A stretch of DNA of 6,872 nt from Thermococcus paralvinellae (lineage in GTDB: Archaea; Methanobacteriota_B; Thermococci; Thermococcales; Thermococcaceae), in assembly GCA_015662175.1 (NCBI GenBank), contig DQUR01000192.1:1-6872 (forward strand), given 5' to 3'. The notes beneath the pieces were generated by a model that worked only from the letters and a program-made list of their open reading frames with translations, was not told the DNA's origin and searched no databases. The translations under genes and the position numbers were made by a program. This document shows positions 1 through 6,171 of this stretch, in pieces (within the stretch, counting starts at the first letter, position 1; every line of letters begins with the position of its first letter).

Positions 1-888
1 AGCCTCTTCAAAGCTGAGACCTTCCTTCATATACCATACTATTCTCTCAAAGTTCGCAAATGCCGGATGGCCTTCGTTGAGATGAATTACACCCGGCTCA
101 ATCCTGAGTGCTTTTAAAAGCCTCATCCCGCCGATACCAAGGAGAATCTCCTGCTTAATCCTCTTATCAGGTTCGGCATTGTAGAGATAGTCGCATATTT
201 TTCTGTCCTCTTCGCTGTTCTCCTCAACATCCGTATCAAGGAGGTACAGCTTAACCCTCCCAACGTTTACCTCAAAAACTCTCGCATAGACTATCCTGTC
301 TTCAATAGGAACCTCAATTAAAAGGGGCTCACCGTTTTCTAGGATCTGTTTCATGGGCATTTCTTCAGGATTGTAACTGGAGAATACCTCAATCTGTCTG
401 CCATTCACGTCTATTTCCTGCCTGAAGTAGCCATGCTTATAGAGAAGACCAATCGCGATAAAAGGCAAACCCAAATCGCTTGCCGTTTTTATGTGATCGC
501 CAGCAAGAATTCCAAGACCACCAGAATAAATTGGGAGGCTCTTGCTGATACCATACTCCATACATAGGTAAACTATCGGCTTGTCCCATTTTGGATAGTT
601 AACTGAAAACCAGGTGTTTTTTTCGTTCATGTATTTTTCAAAGCTGCTCATCACAAGCTCATACAGATCAAGGAAATCGTCATCCTTTGCAATCTCTTTT
701 AGTCTTTCATCGCTCACATCAATGAGTAGCTTCACGGGATTTTTGTATTCCCTCCAATGCTCTTCGTCAATGAGCATCCACATTTTGGTGGCCTTGTGAT
801 TCCAGCTCCACCAGTAGTTGTATGCAAGCTTTGCCAAGCCTTTAATATTTTCGGGGAGCCTTTTTTCGACCCTTGATTCAACCATCAT
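1..888 (-). CDS. malP: Alpha-glucan (maltodextrin) phosphorylase, N-terminal 296 codons, cut by window edge
   Basis: This enzyme cleaves alpha-1,4-glucans with phosphate, releasing glucose 1-phosphate in the cytoplasm during maltodextrin or glycogen use. I translated the minus strand from 888 to base 1 and found 296 codons open with no stop. The N-terminus (residues 1-95) is the helical DUF3417-type region with LAYNYWWSWN at 20-29. It is followed by the phosphorylase signature EYGISKSLPIYSGGLGILAG at 111-130 and HLNEGHPAF at 269-277. The C-terminal half, including the pyridoxal-phosphate lysine, lies outside the window; archaeal homologues run to roughly 830 residues. Two ATGs are adjacent (888 and 885). 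GAGGTG at 900-895 sits 6 bases before the first, which I chose. The gene follows the PhoU-TrkA_C pair in the same direction but has its own promoter and a possible sugar-responsive operator. The family assignment is firm; the preferred substrate (maltodextrin or glycogen) is inferred from relatives. Confidence 0.93.
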   Translation of the reverse strand, partial: MMVESRVEKRLPENIKGLAKLAYNYWWSWNHKATKMWMLIDEEHWREYKNPVKLLIDVSDERLKEIAKDDDFLDLYELVMSSFEKYMNEKNTWFSVNYPKWDKPIVYLCMEYGISKSLPIYSGGLGILAGDHIKTASDLGLPFIAIGLLYKHGYFRQEIDVNGRQIEVFSSYNPEEMPMKQILENGEPLLIEVPIEDRIVYARVFEVNVGRVKLYLLDTDVEENSEEDRKICDYLYNAEPDKRIKQEILLGIGGMRLLKALRIEPGVIHLNEGHPAFANFERIVWYMKEGLSFEEA

Positions 889-913
889 CTTCAACACCTC
901 AAGATTTTAACAT

Positions 914-930
914 ACTCATTGGCAGTGATA
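914..930 (-). promoter_or_regulatory. Possible Thermococcales glycolytic motif (TrmBL1/Tgr operator) before malP
   Basis: The known motif is TATCAC-N5-GTGATA. Here the minus strand reads TATCAC exactly at 930-925, then five bases, then a weak second half ATGAGT at 919-914; in total 9 of 12 defined positions match. It lies just downstream of the TATA box, over the expected start of transcription. That is where the motif acts for repression of sugar-degrading genes in this order. The poor second half keeps this tentative. Confidence 0.42.
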
Positions 931-941
931 CATAAAAGTAT
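931..941 (-). promoter_or_regulatory. Probable malP promoter (TATA box)
   Basis: Read on the minus strand, ATACTTTTATG follows an A-rich BRE-like stretch (CCAAA). Transcription would start about 25 bases downstream, near 909, giving a leader of about 20 bases that contains the GAGGTG ribosome binding site. This fits the short leaders usual in Thermococcales. No start site has been mapped here. Confidence 0.5.
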
Positions 942-968
942 TTTGGAACAAAGAAAAGTGGTAAAGAT

Positions 969-1529
969 CTATTCCTCTATCCTCTCTCCCTCTTCCCCTT
1001 TCTCATTGGAAAGTTTCCTTAGGCGATCAATTCCAGAGCCAACCGCTATAAGGATGTCCCCTTCTTTTATTTTCTCGTCCTTGCTGGGGTTATATATGTA
1101 TTTGCTTCCACGCTTTATTGCTATTAAGCGAACTCCAATTTTTGTGGGTAATTTAAGTTGCTTGAGACTCTTCCCAATTAGGATAGAACCCCTGTTTACC
1201 TTAACCCTTCCAATTTCCTCCTCTACATCATGCATGATCTTTCTGATTATGGGATGAGGTTCAACATCCCTTAAAACCAACTCAGCTATTTCATAGGCAG
1301 AATCGGATATCTGCTCATTTATTGTTGCCATCTCTATGATGCTTAAAAGATTTTCTGGATTCTTTTCATGCTTTGCGGCTTTTAAAGTAAGCATTTTAGC
1401 CTTTAAAGATAACTTATCCATTTTCTCTTCAAGGAGGTATACTTCATCAGCTATGTCCTCACTGTTGTACATTACGGATGAGAAGGCCAGATCAACCATG
1501 AGGGATGAGAGGTTCTTCATTTCAACCAA
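969..1529 (-). CDS. PhoU-like / TrkA_C (RCK_C) domain protein, second of a tandem pair
   Basis: This is a soluble cytoplasmic protein with no signal peptide or membrane segment. Residues 1-100 form a PhoU-like helical bundle (MKNLSSLMVDLAFSS at 4-18, PHPIIRKIM at 91-99). Residues 105-172 match the TrkA C-terminal domain (SILIGKSLKQL at 115-125, IGVRLIAIKRG at 131-141, IKEGDILIAVGS at 154-165), a ligand-binding module of potassium transport regulators. There is no NAD-binding RCK_N domain and no pore. It is clearly a paralogue of the gene just upstream, whose stop is only 7 bases away. The start is uncertain. The frame is open only from 1544, TTG at 1529 and ATG at 1520 are the candidates, and neither has a good ribosome binding site, so translation may be coupled to the upstream gene. 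The ending is charged and rich in Glu. The domains are firm. The partner channel or transporter is unknown, and a role in K+ or other ion control is an inference. Confidence 0.82.
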   Translation of the reverse strand: MVEMKNLSSLMVDLAFSSVMYNSEDIADEVYLLEEKMDKLSLKAKMLTLKAAKHEKNPENLLSIIEMATINEQISDSAYEIAELVLRDVEPHPIIRKIMHDVEEEIGRVKVNRGSILIGKSLKQLKLPTKIGVRLIAIKRGSKYIYNPSKDEKIKEGDILIAVGSGIDRLRKLSNEKGEEGERIEE

Positions 1530-1536
1530 ACAGTCA

Positions 1537-2163
1537 TTAATCTCTTACAGCTCTTTCATGGCCAATCACCCTAATAACCCCCCTCGCTATTTCTTTCAAA
1601 TGCTCCACTGAAGTGTGTGTTCCTTTGCCTATGAGAACATCGTGAGGTTTTATTTTGAAATCCTTTCCCGGACCAAAAATCCACCTCTTTCCTCTTCTCA
1701 CCGCTATTACCCACACTCCAGTGTTTGTTGCTAAGTCAAGTTCTCCAAGGGTCTTTCCAACGAGAATTGAATTCGGACTAACCACAATTTTTGCTATAAC
1801 CTCTTCACTTTCAAGGATTGCCTCCTTTATGATGGGGTGTGGCTCAAGTCCTTCAAGCACCATCTTTGCCAGGTCACCAGCGACGTTGGAGATATCCTCT
1901 ATGGCATTTGCCATCTGAAGGATTGAGGTTACTTTTTCAGCCTCTTTAACGTTCCTCGCCGCTAAAACTGCATGAAGGGTCATCTGATAATTGAGCAGAT
2001 CCATCCGCTCCTCCAGATCCAAAACTTCCTCAGCAATCTCTTTATCACCAAACAGGATGGATGTATAGGCCAGATCAACCATGAGCTCAGCAATGTTTTT
2101 CATCTCAATAAAGAGATCCTTAACGCTTCTCGGCTGATATTCAAATTCCTCCATATCCTCCAT
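1537..2163 (-). CDS. PhoU-like / TrkA_C (RCK_C) domain protein, first of a tandem pair
   Basis: This is a 208-residue soluble protein built like its downstream neighbour. A PhoU-like helical domain covers about residues 14-110 (MKNIAELMVDLAY at 21-33, EGLEPHPIIKEAI at 104-116). A TrkA_C domain covers about 122-200 (NSILVGKTLGELDL at 131-144, TGVWVIAVRRGKRW at 148-161, IKPHDVLIGKG at 171-181). I chose ATG 2163 because GGTGA at 2177-2173 lies 9 bases upstream. GTG at 2172 directly abuts that site and is too close, and ATG 2154 would remove three residues. It lies 59 bases downstream of pckG in the same direction. A weak TATA-like element (CTAAAAAC, near 2204-2197) could give it a separate promoter with a leader of about 15 bases. 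TrkA_C domains bind small ligands, including c-di-AMP in some bacteria; the ligand here is unknown. Such proteins are often annotated as potassium channel family members, but no pore is present. Confidence 0.85.
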   Translation of the reverse strand: MEDMEEFEYQPRSVKDLFIEMKNIAELMVDLAYTSILFGDKEIAEEVLDLEERMDLLNYQMTLHAVLAARNVKEAEKVTSILQMANAIEDISNVAGDLAKMVLEGLEPHPIIKEAILESEEVIAKIVVSPNSILVGKTLGELDLATNTGVWVIAVRRGKRWIFGPGKDFKIKPHDVLIGKGTHTSVEHLKEIARGVIRVIGHERAVRD

Positions 2164-2222
2164 TCCCGGCACTCACCAGGGGTCAATATGTACATTTCGT
2201 TTTTAGGTTTTTCCATAAGCCG

Positions 2223-4109
2223 CTAAGCCCTTTCAAGCTGGAATGGAGAGATGTAATCACCGTATTTTCCCCTTGCCTCAAGAAGTCTTTGCTTTTCTTC
2301 TTCAAGCACTCTGAAAAGGATTTCTGGAGTGTCTTTGACCTTTTCACGGTAAATCCTCTCTATCCTGTCAATCTTTGCCAGAAGCTCTGGAACCCTTATC
2401 ATGAACTGCTTCTCGTAGTCCTCTCCCTTATATTCCCTGCCAAGAAGCTTCCTAAATAATCGTCTGAGGTCTTCGTACTTTGGAATGTAGCCGATTGGTG
2501 TCTCTATGGCATCTACATCTTCATGAACCCTTAGCTCCATCCACTTGAGCCACACTGCCTTGTCAAGCTTATCGTTTAACCAGTTGCCATGCTCATCCCT
2601 GAGGAAATAATTCACCGCAAATATCCTTGGCTTTTCCCTAAGCCTTTCCCCAAAGCGGATGTAATTTTGTATGTATTCACCAATTGGAACTGAGAGGAAG
2701 TCAAGAATTGACATTGGATTGAACTGTCTGACGCCCTCTTTGCCAAGGGTTGCAGCAGTTGTTTCACTTTCAAGTGCGGCCCCCATGGTTATTACCCCGT
2801 GGATCCAATCAAATGCCTCCCTCACCGGTGGCCATGTATCCTTATCCCTTCCCCCATAAATAATCCCACCTATCTTAACACCACATGGGGCCTCTAAGGC
2901 TTCTCTATCAAGATTTGGAAACGCGGTTAGTCTAACAGTAAAGCGTGCGTTTTTATGCGAGGGTGGAATTTCATTGCCCTCAGCATCTCTCTTTCCTTTC
3001 CACCATTTTCCGCTGTGATTTTCACCTTCATCTGGAATTTCTTCGCCCATCCCCGTCCAGTATGGCTTTCCATCCTTGATTAGAACATTTGAGAATATTA
3101 TCTCGTTGGGTGAATGGAGAACCTGCCAAATTATTGGATCATCTTTTTTGTTTATTCCATGGATTATTCCGAAAACTCCAGCCTCAACGTTTGCTCCCCT
3201 TGCTTCACCTTTCATATCGACAATGAATACCAGATCATCTCCGACAATATTCTCCCACGGAATCATACTCGTTGATGTTTTGCCACACATTGAAGGGAAC
3301 GCGCCGGTGAAGTAGGTTTTTCTTCCCTCCGGACCGTTCACCCTCATGAGAAACATATGCTCTGAAAGCCAGCCCTCCATCACCGCTCTCCGAATGGTTA
3401 AACGGAAGGCGAGCTTCTTCAGGCCTATTGTGTTCCCACCGTATTGCGTATTCACGGAGTAAACTGTCTCGCTTTCCAGATCAATGTAAATTCTCCTCTT
3501 GTCAAGATTCTTGCTCGTCTTTCTCTCATCAAGCTCACCAGCTGAGTGGATAAACTTGAGGAATCTGGCTTCCCTTCCCAAGCGTCTGAACTCTTCGTAT
3601 CCCTTTCTATAAAGGAGGAATTCACTGTGAGCAACATAAGCCGAATCCGTAAGCTGAACGGCCGGAATTGTGAAAACCGAGTTCTTCGGACCGAGAACAA
3701 AGAAGCATATAAAAAGTTCTTTTCCAGCCATTATGTCTTTCATAAGTTCGTGAATTTCCCTGAGGCCTTCCTCTCTGTCCTTGGTATTGATAAACGGCCC
3801 CAGATCAACGCCTTCTGGCACGAGGATTTTTGTGTTTGCTTTGTCTCTTGCCTGATCGTAATAATTATCAAAATGGACCGTATGTCCCGGAGTTGCTAAG
3901 GGCCTCTCTTCACCGTACTCGATTGCTTTCCTCCGTATGTATTCCTCATCTTCCGGAGAATCCGTAGCAACGAAGATTTTTGATGGATTGAGGAGTTTTA
4001 TATACTTTGCAAGAAACTCATGAAGTTCAGGATTGTTTATTGCAGCAATTTTCTCAAACTGCCCTGATTCGAGTCTTTCTTTCAAATACCCGAGTGCGTT
4101 AATGCTCAT
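2223..4109 (-). CDS. pckG: Phosphoenolpyruvate carboxykinase (GTP type)
   Basis: This cytoplasmic enzyme interconverts oxaloacetate + GTP and PEP + CO2 + GDP, linking the C4 acid pool to gluconeogenesis. The 628-residue protein is close to the usual length of the GTP-dependent family. Visible motifs are the substrate-loop segment QYGGNTIGLKK (222-232), the phosphate-binding loop FPSMCGKTS with the family's reactive Cys (271-279), the metal-binding GDDL (290-293), the NARF segment (387-390), YGGRD (418-422) and SETTAA (448-453). The ORF can be opened four codons earlier at ATG 4121. I prefer ATG 4109 because GGTGGTG at 4119-4113 lies just upstream and the TATA box at about 4145 predicts a transcript beginning near 4120, which would leave 4121 without a ribosome binding site. 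It is divergent from the nucleotide-sugar gene and is followed by the PhoU-TrkA_C pair. The GTP preference rests on overall similarity to archaeal PckG. Confidence 0.95.
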   Translation of the reverse strand: MSINALGYLKERLESGQFEKIAAINNPELHEFLAKYIKLLNPSKIFVATDSPEDEEYIRRKAIEYGEERPLATPGHTVHFDNYYDQARDKANTKILVPEGVDLGPFINTKDREEGLREIHELMKDIMAGKELFICFFVLGPKNSVFTIPAVQLTDSAYVAHSEFLLYRKGYEEFRRLGREARFLKFIHSAGELDERKTSKNLDKRRIYIDLESETVYSVNTQYGGNTIGLKKLAFRLTIRRAVMEGWLSEHMFLMRVNGPEGRKTYFTGAFPSMCGKTSTSMIPWENIVGDDLVFIVDMKGEARGANVEAGVFGIIHGINKKDDPIIWQVLHSPNEIIFSNVLIKDGKPYWTGMGEEIPDEGENHSGKWWKGKRDAEGNEIPPSHKNARFTVRLTAFPNLDREALEAPCGVKIGGIIYGGRDKDTWPPVREAFDWIHGVITMGAALESETTAATLGKEGVRQFNPMSILDFLSVPIGEYIQNYIRFGERLREKPRIFAVNYFLRDEHGNWLNDKLDKAVWLKWMELRVHEDVDAIETPIGYIPKYEDLRRLFRKLLGREYKGEDYEKQFMIRVPELLAKIDRIERIYREKVKDTPEILFRVLEEEKQRLLEARGKYGDYISPFQLERA

Positions 4110-4136
4110 TAACACCACCATAACAAGTTTAGATGA

Positions 4137-4154
4137 GCATTTTAAAAAGTTTCA
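4137..4154 (-). promoter_or_regulatory. Probable pckG promoter (BRE/TATA)
   Basis: The minus strand reads GTGAAAC followed by TTTTTAAAA, a good BRE plus TATA arrangement with the box at about 4148-4141. A start near 4120 is expected about 25 bases on. This gives a leader of only about 11 bases that still contains the GGTGGTG ribosome binding site, and it supports the pckG start at 4109. Confidence 0.6.
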
Positions 4155-4214
4155 CAAAGGCTTTTTCTTTAGAAACCAAGATTCACCATAAAAGTTTCAG
4201 GCCCATAAAAAGTC

Positions 4215-4234
4215 AGCAAAAAGTATATTAAACA
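4215..4234 (+). promoter_or_regulatory. Probable promoter of the nucleotide-sugar operon (BRE/TATA)
   Basis: GCAAAAAG followed by TATATTAAA (about 4223-4232) resembles a strong archaeal BRE/TATA pair. Transcription would start near 4252, leaving about 13 bases of leader with GGTG at 4255-4258 before ATG 4265. The stretch between this and the pckG promoter, about 4155-4214, is AT-rich and I see no clear operator in it. Confidence 0.6.
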
Positions 4235-4264
4235 TCCTTCCCCAACTAATTCTTGGTGTTAAAG

Positions 4265-5350
4265 ATGCAAGCAGTGATAATGGCGGGGGGCAAGGGGACT
4301 CGCCTATTACCTCTAACCGTCTACAGACCAAAACCAATGATTCCATTCTTGAATAAGCCATTAATGGAATACGTTCTTAAAAGCCTTGTAAATTCAGGTG
4401 TTGATGAGGTATTTGTTCTTGTGGGTTACCTTAAGGAAAGGATCATGGAATATTTTGGTGATGGAAGCGATTTTGGGATTGAAATTCATTATTCGAATGG
4501 GGAGAACGTAAAACTCGGAACTGCTGGGGCTACAAAAAAAGTGGTGGATAAAATTGAGGATACATTTATCGTTGTATCAAGTGATGTTCTCACAAATCTG
4601 AATATTAGGGCACTTTACGAGTATCACAAAAGGAAAAAAGCACTCGCAACCATAGCACTGAGCGAAGTTGAAGATCCAACCCAGTATGGAATTGCAATTA
4701 TTGACAGTGAAAACAAGATAATCCGCTTTAAAGAAAAACCAAAGCCAGAAGAGACATTCAGCAATCTTGTAAATGCCGGAATTTATGTATTTGAACCGGA
4801 GGTCTTTGATCTTGTCCCACCAAAAACAAATTTTGATTATTCCATGCATCTGTTCCCGAAAATGCTTGAAGAGAATTTGCCACTCTATGGATTTCCCTTC
4901 AAAGAATACTGGAATGACATTGGAAGACCCTCGAGTTATCTACAGGCAACGGAGGATGTATTTCTCGGAAAGCTAAGATTACCGGAAATCAGGGTGGATA
5001 CTCTAAAGGGTAACCTTGAATATGGGGGAGCAATATTCACCGGAAGGAGATGCAGACTTAGAAAATTTGAGGTCAGGGGCTTTGCGGTGCTTGGAGATAA
5101 TGTTGAGATAGGAAAAAATGTTAAAATAGAGCGTTCGGTAATATTCTCCAACGTTACCGTTGAAGAAGGTGCCGAAATAAAGGAAGCAATAATTGGAGAG
5201 AATGTATACATAGGCAAAGGTGTCAAGATAGAGGCGGGGAGTGTAATCGGAGACAACACAGCGATCGAAGAGTTCAGCAAAGTTGGTGCCAACGTTAAGA
5301 TTTGGGTTGAATCAAGGATTGGAAAAGAAAGCATAATCTTACCTGATTGA
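4265..5350 (+). CDS. NDP-sugar pyrophosphorylase (sugar-1-phosphate nucleotidylyltransferase) with left-handed beta-helix tail
   Basis: This 361-residue cytoplasmic enzyme should join a sugar 1-phosphate to an NTP, releasing pyrophosphate and an NDP-sugar. The nucleotidyltransferase domain (1 to about 235) shows the signature MAGGKGTRLLPLT (6-18), PKPMIPFLNKPL (22-33), LGTAGA (84-89), the metal-binding Asp in SSDVLTN (105-111), FKEKPKP (155-161) and WNDIGRP (216-222). Residues 255-360 are hexapeptide repeats of a left-handed beta-helix (for example VLGDNVEIGKNVKIE), as in mannose-1-phosphate guanylyltransferase and related enzymes. The ORF can open at TTG 4253, but ATG 4265 has GGTG at the right distance and fits the promoter, so I use it. 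It shares an operon with the phosphohexomutase-like gene 11 bases downstream. The sugar and base cannot be read from sequence; GDP-mannose, UDP-glucose and dTDP-glucose synthesis are all possible. Whether the tail is only regulatory or structural is unknown. Confidence 0.88.
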   Translation: MQAVIMAGGKGTRLLPLTVYRPKPMIPFLNKPLMEYVLKSLVNSGVDEVFVLVGYLKERIMEYFGDGSDFGIEIHYSNGENVKLGTAGATKKVVDKIEDTFIVVSSDVLTNLNIRALYEYHKRKKALATIALSEVEDPTQYGIAIIDSENKIIRFKEKPKPEETFSNLVNAGIYVFEPEVFDLVPPKTNFDYSMHLFPKMLEENLPLYGFPFKEYWNDIGRPSSYLQATEDVFLGKLRLPEIRVDTLKGNLEYGGAIFTGRRCRLRKFEVRGFAVLGDNVEIGKNVKIERSVIFSNVTVEEGAEIKEAIIGENVYIGKGVKIEAGSVIGDNTAIEEFSKVGANVKIWVESRIGKESIILPD

Positions 5351-5361
5351 GGTGGTATAAA

Positions 5362-6066
5362 ATGGAGATTTATCGTTCGGAAAAGTTCAATCCTGAAGAG
5401 TTGGCCTTACTTGGTAGAGCAATTGGAACCGTTGCCCAAGGAACCATAATAGTTGGAAGGGATGGGAGGGCGATATCAAGATACGGAAAAAGGGCCCTTG
5501 TTGTTGGCATAGTAAGCACTGGCTCAACAATCATGGATGTTAGACTTATTCCACTGATCGCTCTAAGAGACTTTGCACACAGGAAAGGATTACCGTTGGC
5601 CTACGTCTATTACCATGGTGGTGTGAGGGTTGAGATTAGTGGATTTGACAGCGATGAAATTAAGGCGATTATAGAAAGCAAGAAATTCATTGAAGCCTCT
5701 CCAAACGATATAGGAGCAACCATTTACTACCCAAACGCCCTGGATGACTTTCTCCATGAAATATTTAAGCACTACAATTTCAAGATCAGTGGAAAAGCAC
5801 TGGTGGACTGTATGAACACCCCAGCAGTTCTCTTATTCCCGCGCTTCAATGAGCACTTTGGCTTTGATGCTGACCTGATAAACGACATGATGACAAGCTA
5901 CTTACCACCGAAACCAAAAGAAGTTTTCTTGCAAAAACTCAAGAAGGGAGAATACGATTTCGGGTTGCGCTTCAGACCAGAAGGAATTGTGGAAATCTAT
6001 AGGGACGAAGAAGAAAAATCATTTGGAAGCATGTGGAAGCTTTTGGACTACCTGAAGAAACTGTAA
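5362..6066 (+). CDS. Short degenerate phosphohexomutase-domain protein (likely not a mutase)
   Basis: This 234-residue cytoplasmic protein aligns by eye with domains I and II of the phosphoglucomutase/phosphomannomutase superfamily, whose members usually have about 450 residues in four domains. Residues 28-36 (TIIVGRDGR) match the domain I strand and loop. GIVSTGS at 49-55 matches the usual GxxxTP region. KALVDCMNTP at 145-154 corresponds to the VVDCxNGxG segment that opens domain II. The catalytic TASHNP loop is replaced by VYYHGG at 82-87, putting Tyr84 where the phosphorylated Ser belongs, with only the following His kept. The DGDGDR metal loop is replaced by FRPEG at 204-208. Domains III and IV, including the sugar and phosphate sites, are absent. 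I start at ATG 5362, 7 bases after GAGGTG (5349-5354), which overlaps the stop of the pyrophosphorylase gene. The operon position suggests a regulator or partner of that enzyme, or a different activity. The protein ends cleanly and looks intact, not like a recent pseudogene. Confidence 0.8.
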   Translation: MEIYRSEKFNPEELALLGRAIGTVAQGTIIVGRDGRAISRYGKRALVVGIVSTGSTIMDVRLIPLIALRDFAHRKGLPLAYVYYHGGVRVEISGFDSDEIKAIIESKKFIEASPNDIGATIYYPNALDDFLHEIFKHYNFKISGKALVDCMNTPAVLLFPRFNEHFGFDADLINDMMTSYLPPKPKEVFLQKLKKGEYDFGLRFRPEGIVEIYRDEEEKSFGSMWKLLDYLKKL

Positions 6067-6083
6067 ATCTTTAAATCTTTAAA
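6066..6083 (+). terminator. T-rich direct repeat after the nucleotide-sugar operon, possible terminator
   Basis: Directly after the phosphohexomutase-like stop, the octamer AATCTTTA occurs twice in a row (AATCTTTAAATCTTTAAA with shared bases). Archaeal termination often uses short T runs, so this may end the operon transcript, with TTTT at 6091-6094 adding to it. There is no hairpin. Confidence 0.3.
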
Positions 6084-6105
6084 CTGAGGATTTTAAGCAA
6101 AAAGT

Positions 6106-6124
6106 GAGAAAAAGAGTTAAAAGC
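6106..6124 (+). promoter_or_regulatory. Possible tmk promoter (BRE/TATA)
   Basis: GAGAAAAAGAGTTAAAAGC resembles a BRE followed by a TATA box (GTTAAAAG, 6116-6123). Transcription would begin near 6145, about 27 bases before the start codon. The 105-base gap to the upstream gene leaves room for an independent transcript. Confidence 0.4.
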
Positions 6125-6158
6125 TACTCTACCATCTTACTACATAGTTCTCAATTTC

Positions 6159-6165
6159 GGAGGTG
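6159..6165 (+). promoter_or_regulatory. Ribosome binding site that decides the tmk start
   Basis: GGAGGTG is a full match to the expected archaeal Shine-Dalgarno sequence. It lies 6 bases before GTG 6172. The GTG at 6163-6165 is part of this site and so cannot be the real start, although it is in frame. Confidence 0.8.
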
Positions 6166-6171
6166 TCAGCT

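Noticed and set aside
919..1257. Plus-strand open frame of 112 codons opposite the second PhoU-TrkA_C gene, and similar frames opposite pckG.
   Set aside because: They are antisense shadows of well-supported genes, with no ribosome binding sites and low-complexity Ser/Leu-rich products.
4110..4121. pckG start four codons earlier at ATG 4121.
   Set aside because: There is no ribosome binding site before it and it coincides with the predicted transcription start; the extra codons contain the GGTGGTG site of ATG 4109.
4149..4204. Possible glycolytic motif near pckG (TTTCAC at 4150 and ATTCAC at 4181 as half-sites).
   Set aside because: Each has one fair half-site but the partner at N5 matches only about 2 of 6 bases, no better than chance in AT-rich DNA.
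4582..4602. C/D-like string GTGATGT followed by CTGA on the plus strand.
   Set aside because: It lies inside the pyrophosphorylase coding sequence, the spacing is 10 nt and there is no second box pair.
5866..5893. CTGA and ATGATGA boxes near each other in the phosphohexomutase-like gene.
   Set aside because: There is no matching upstream C box or downstream D box at guide distance; the strings are explained by the codons of ADLINDMMT.
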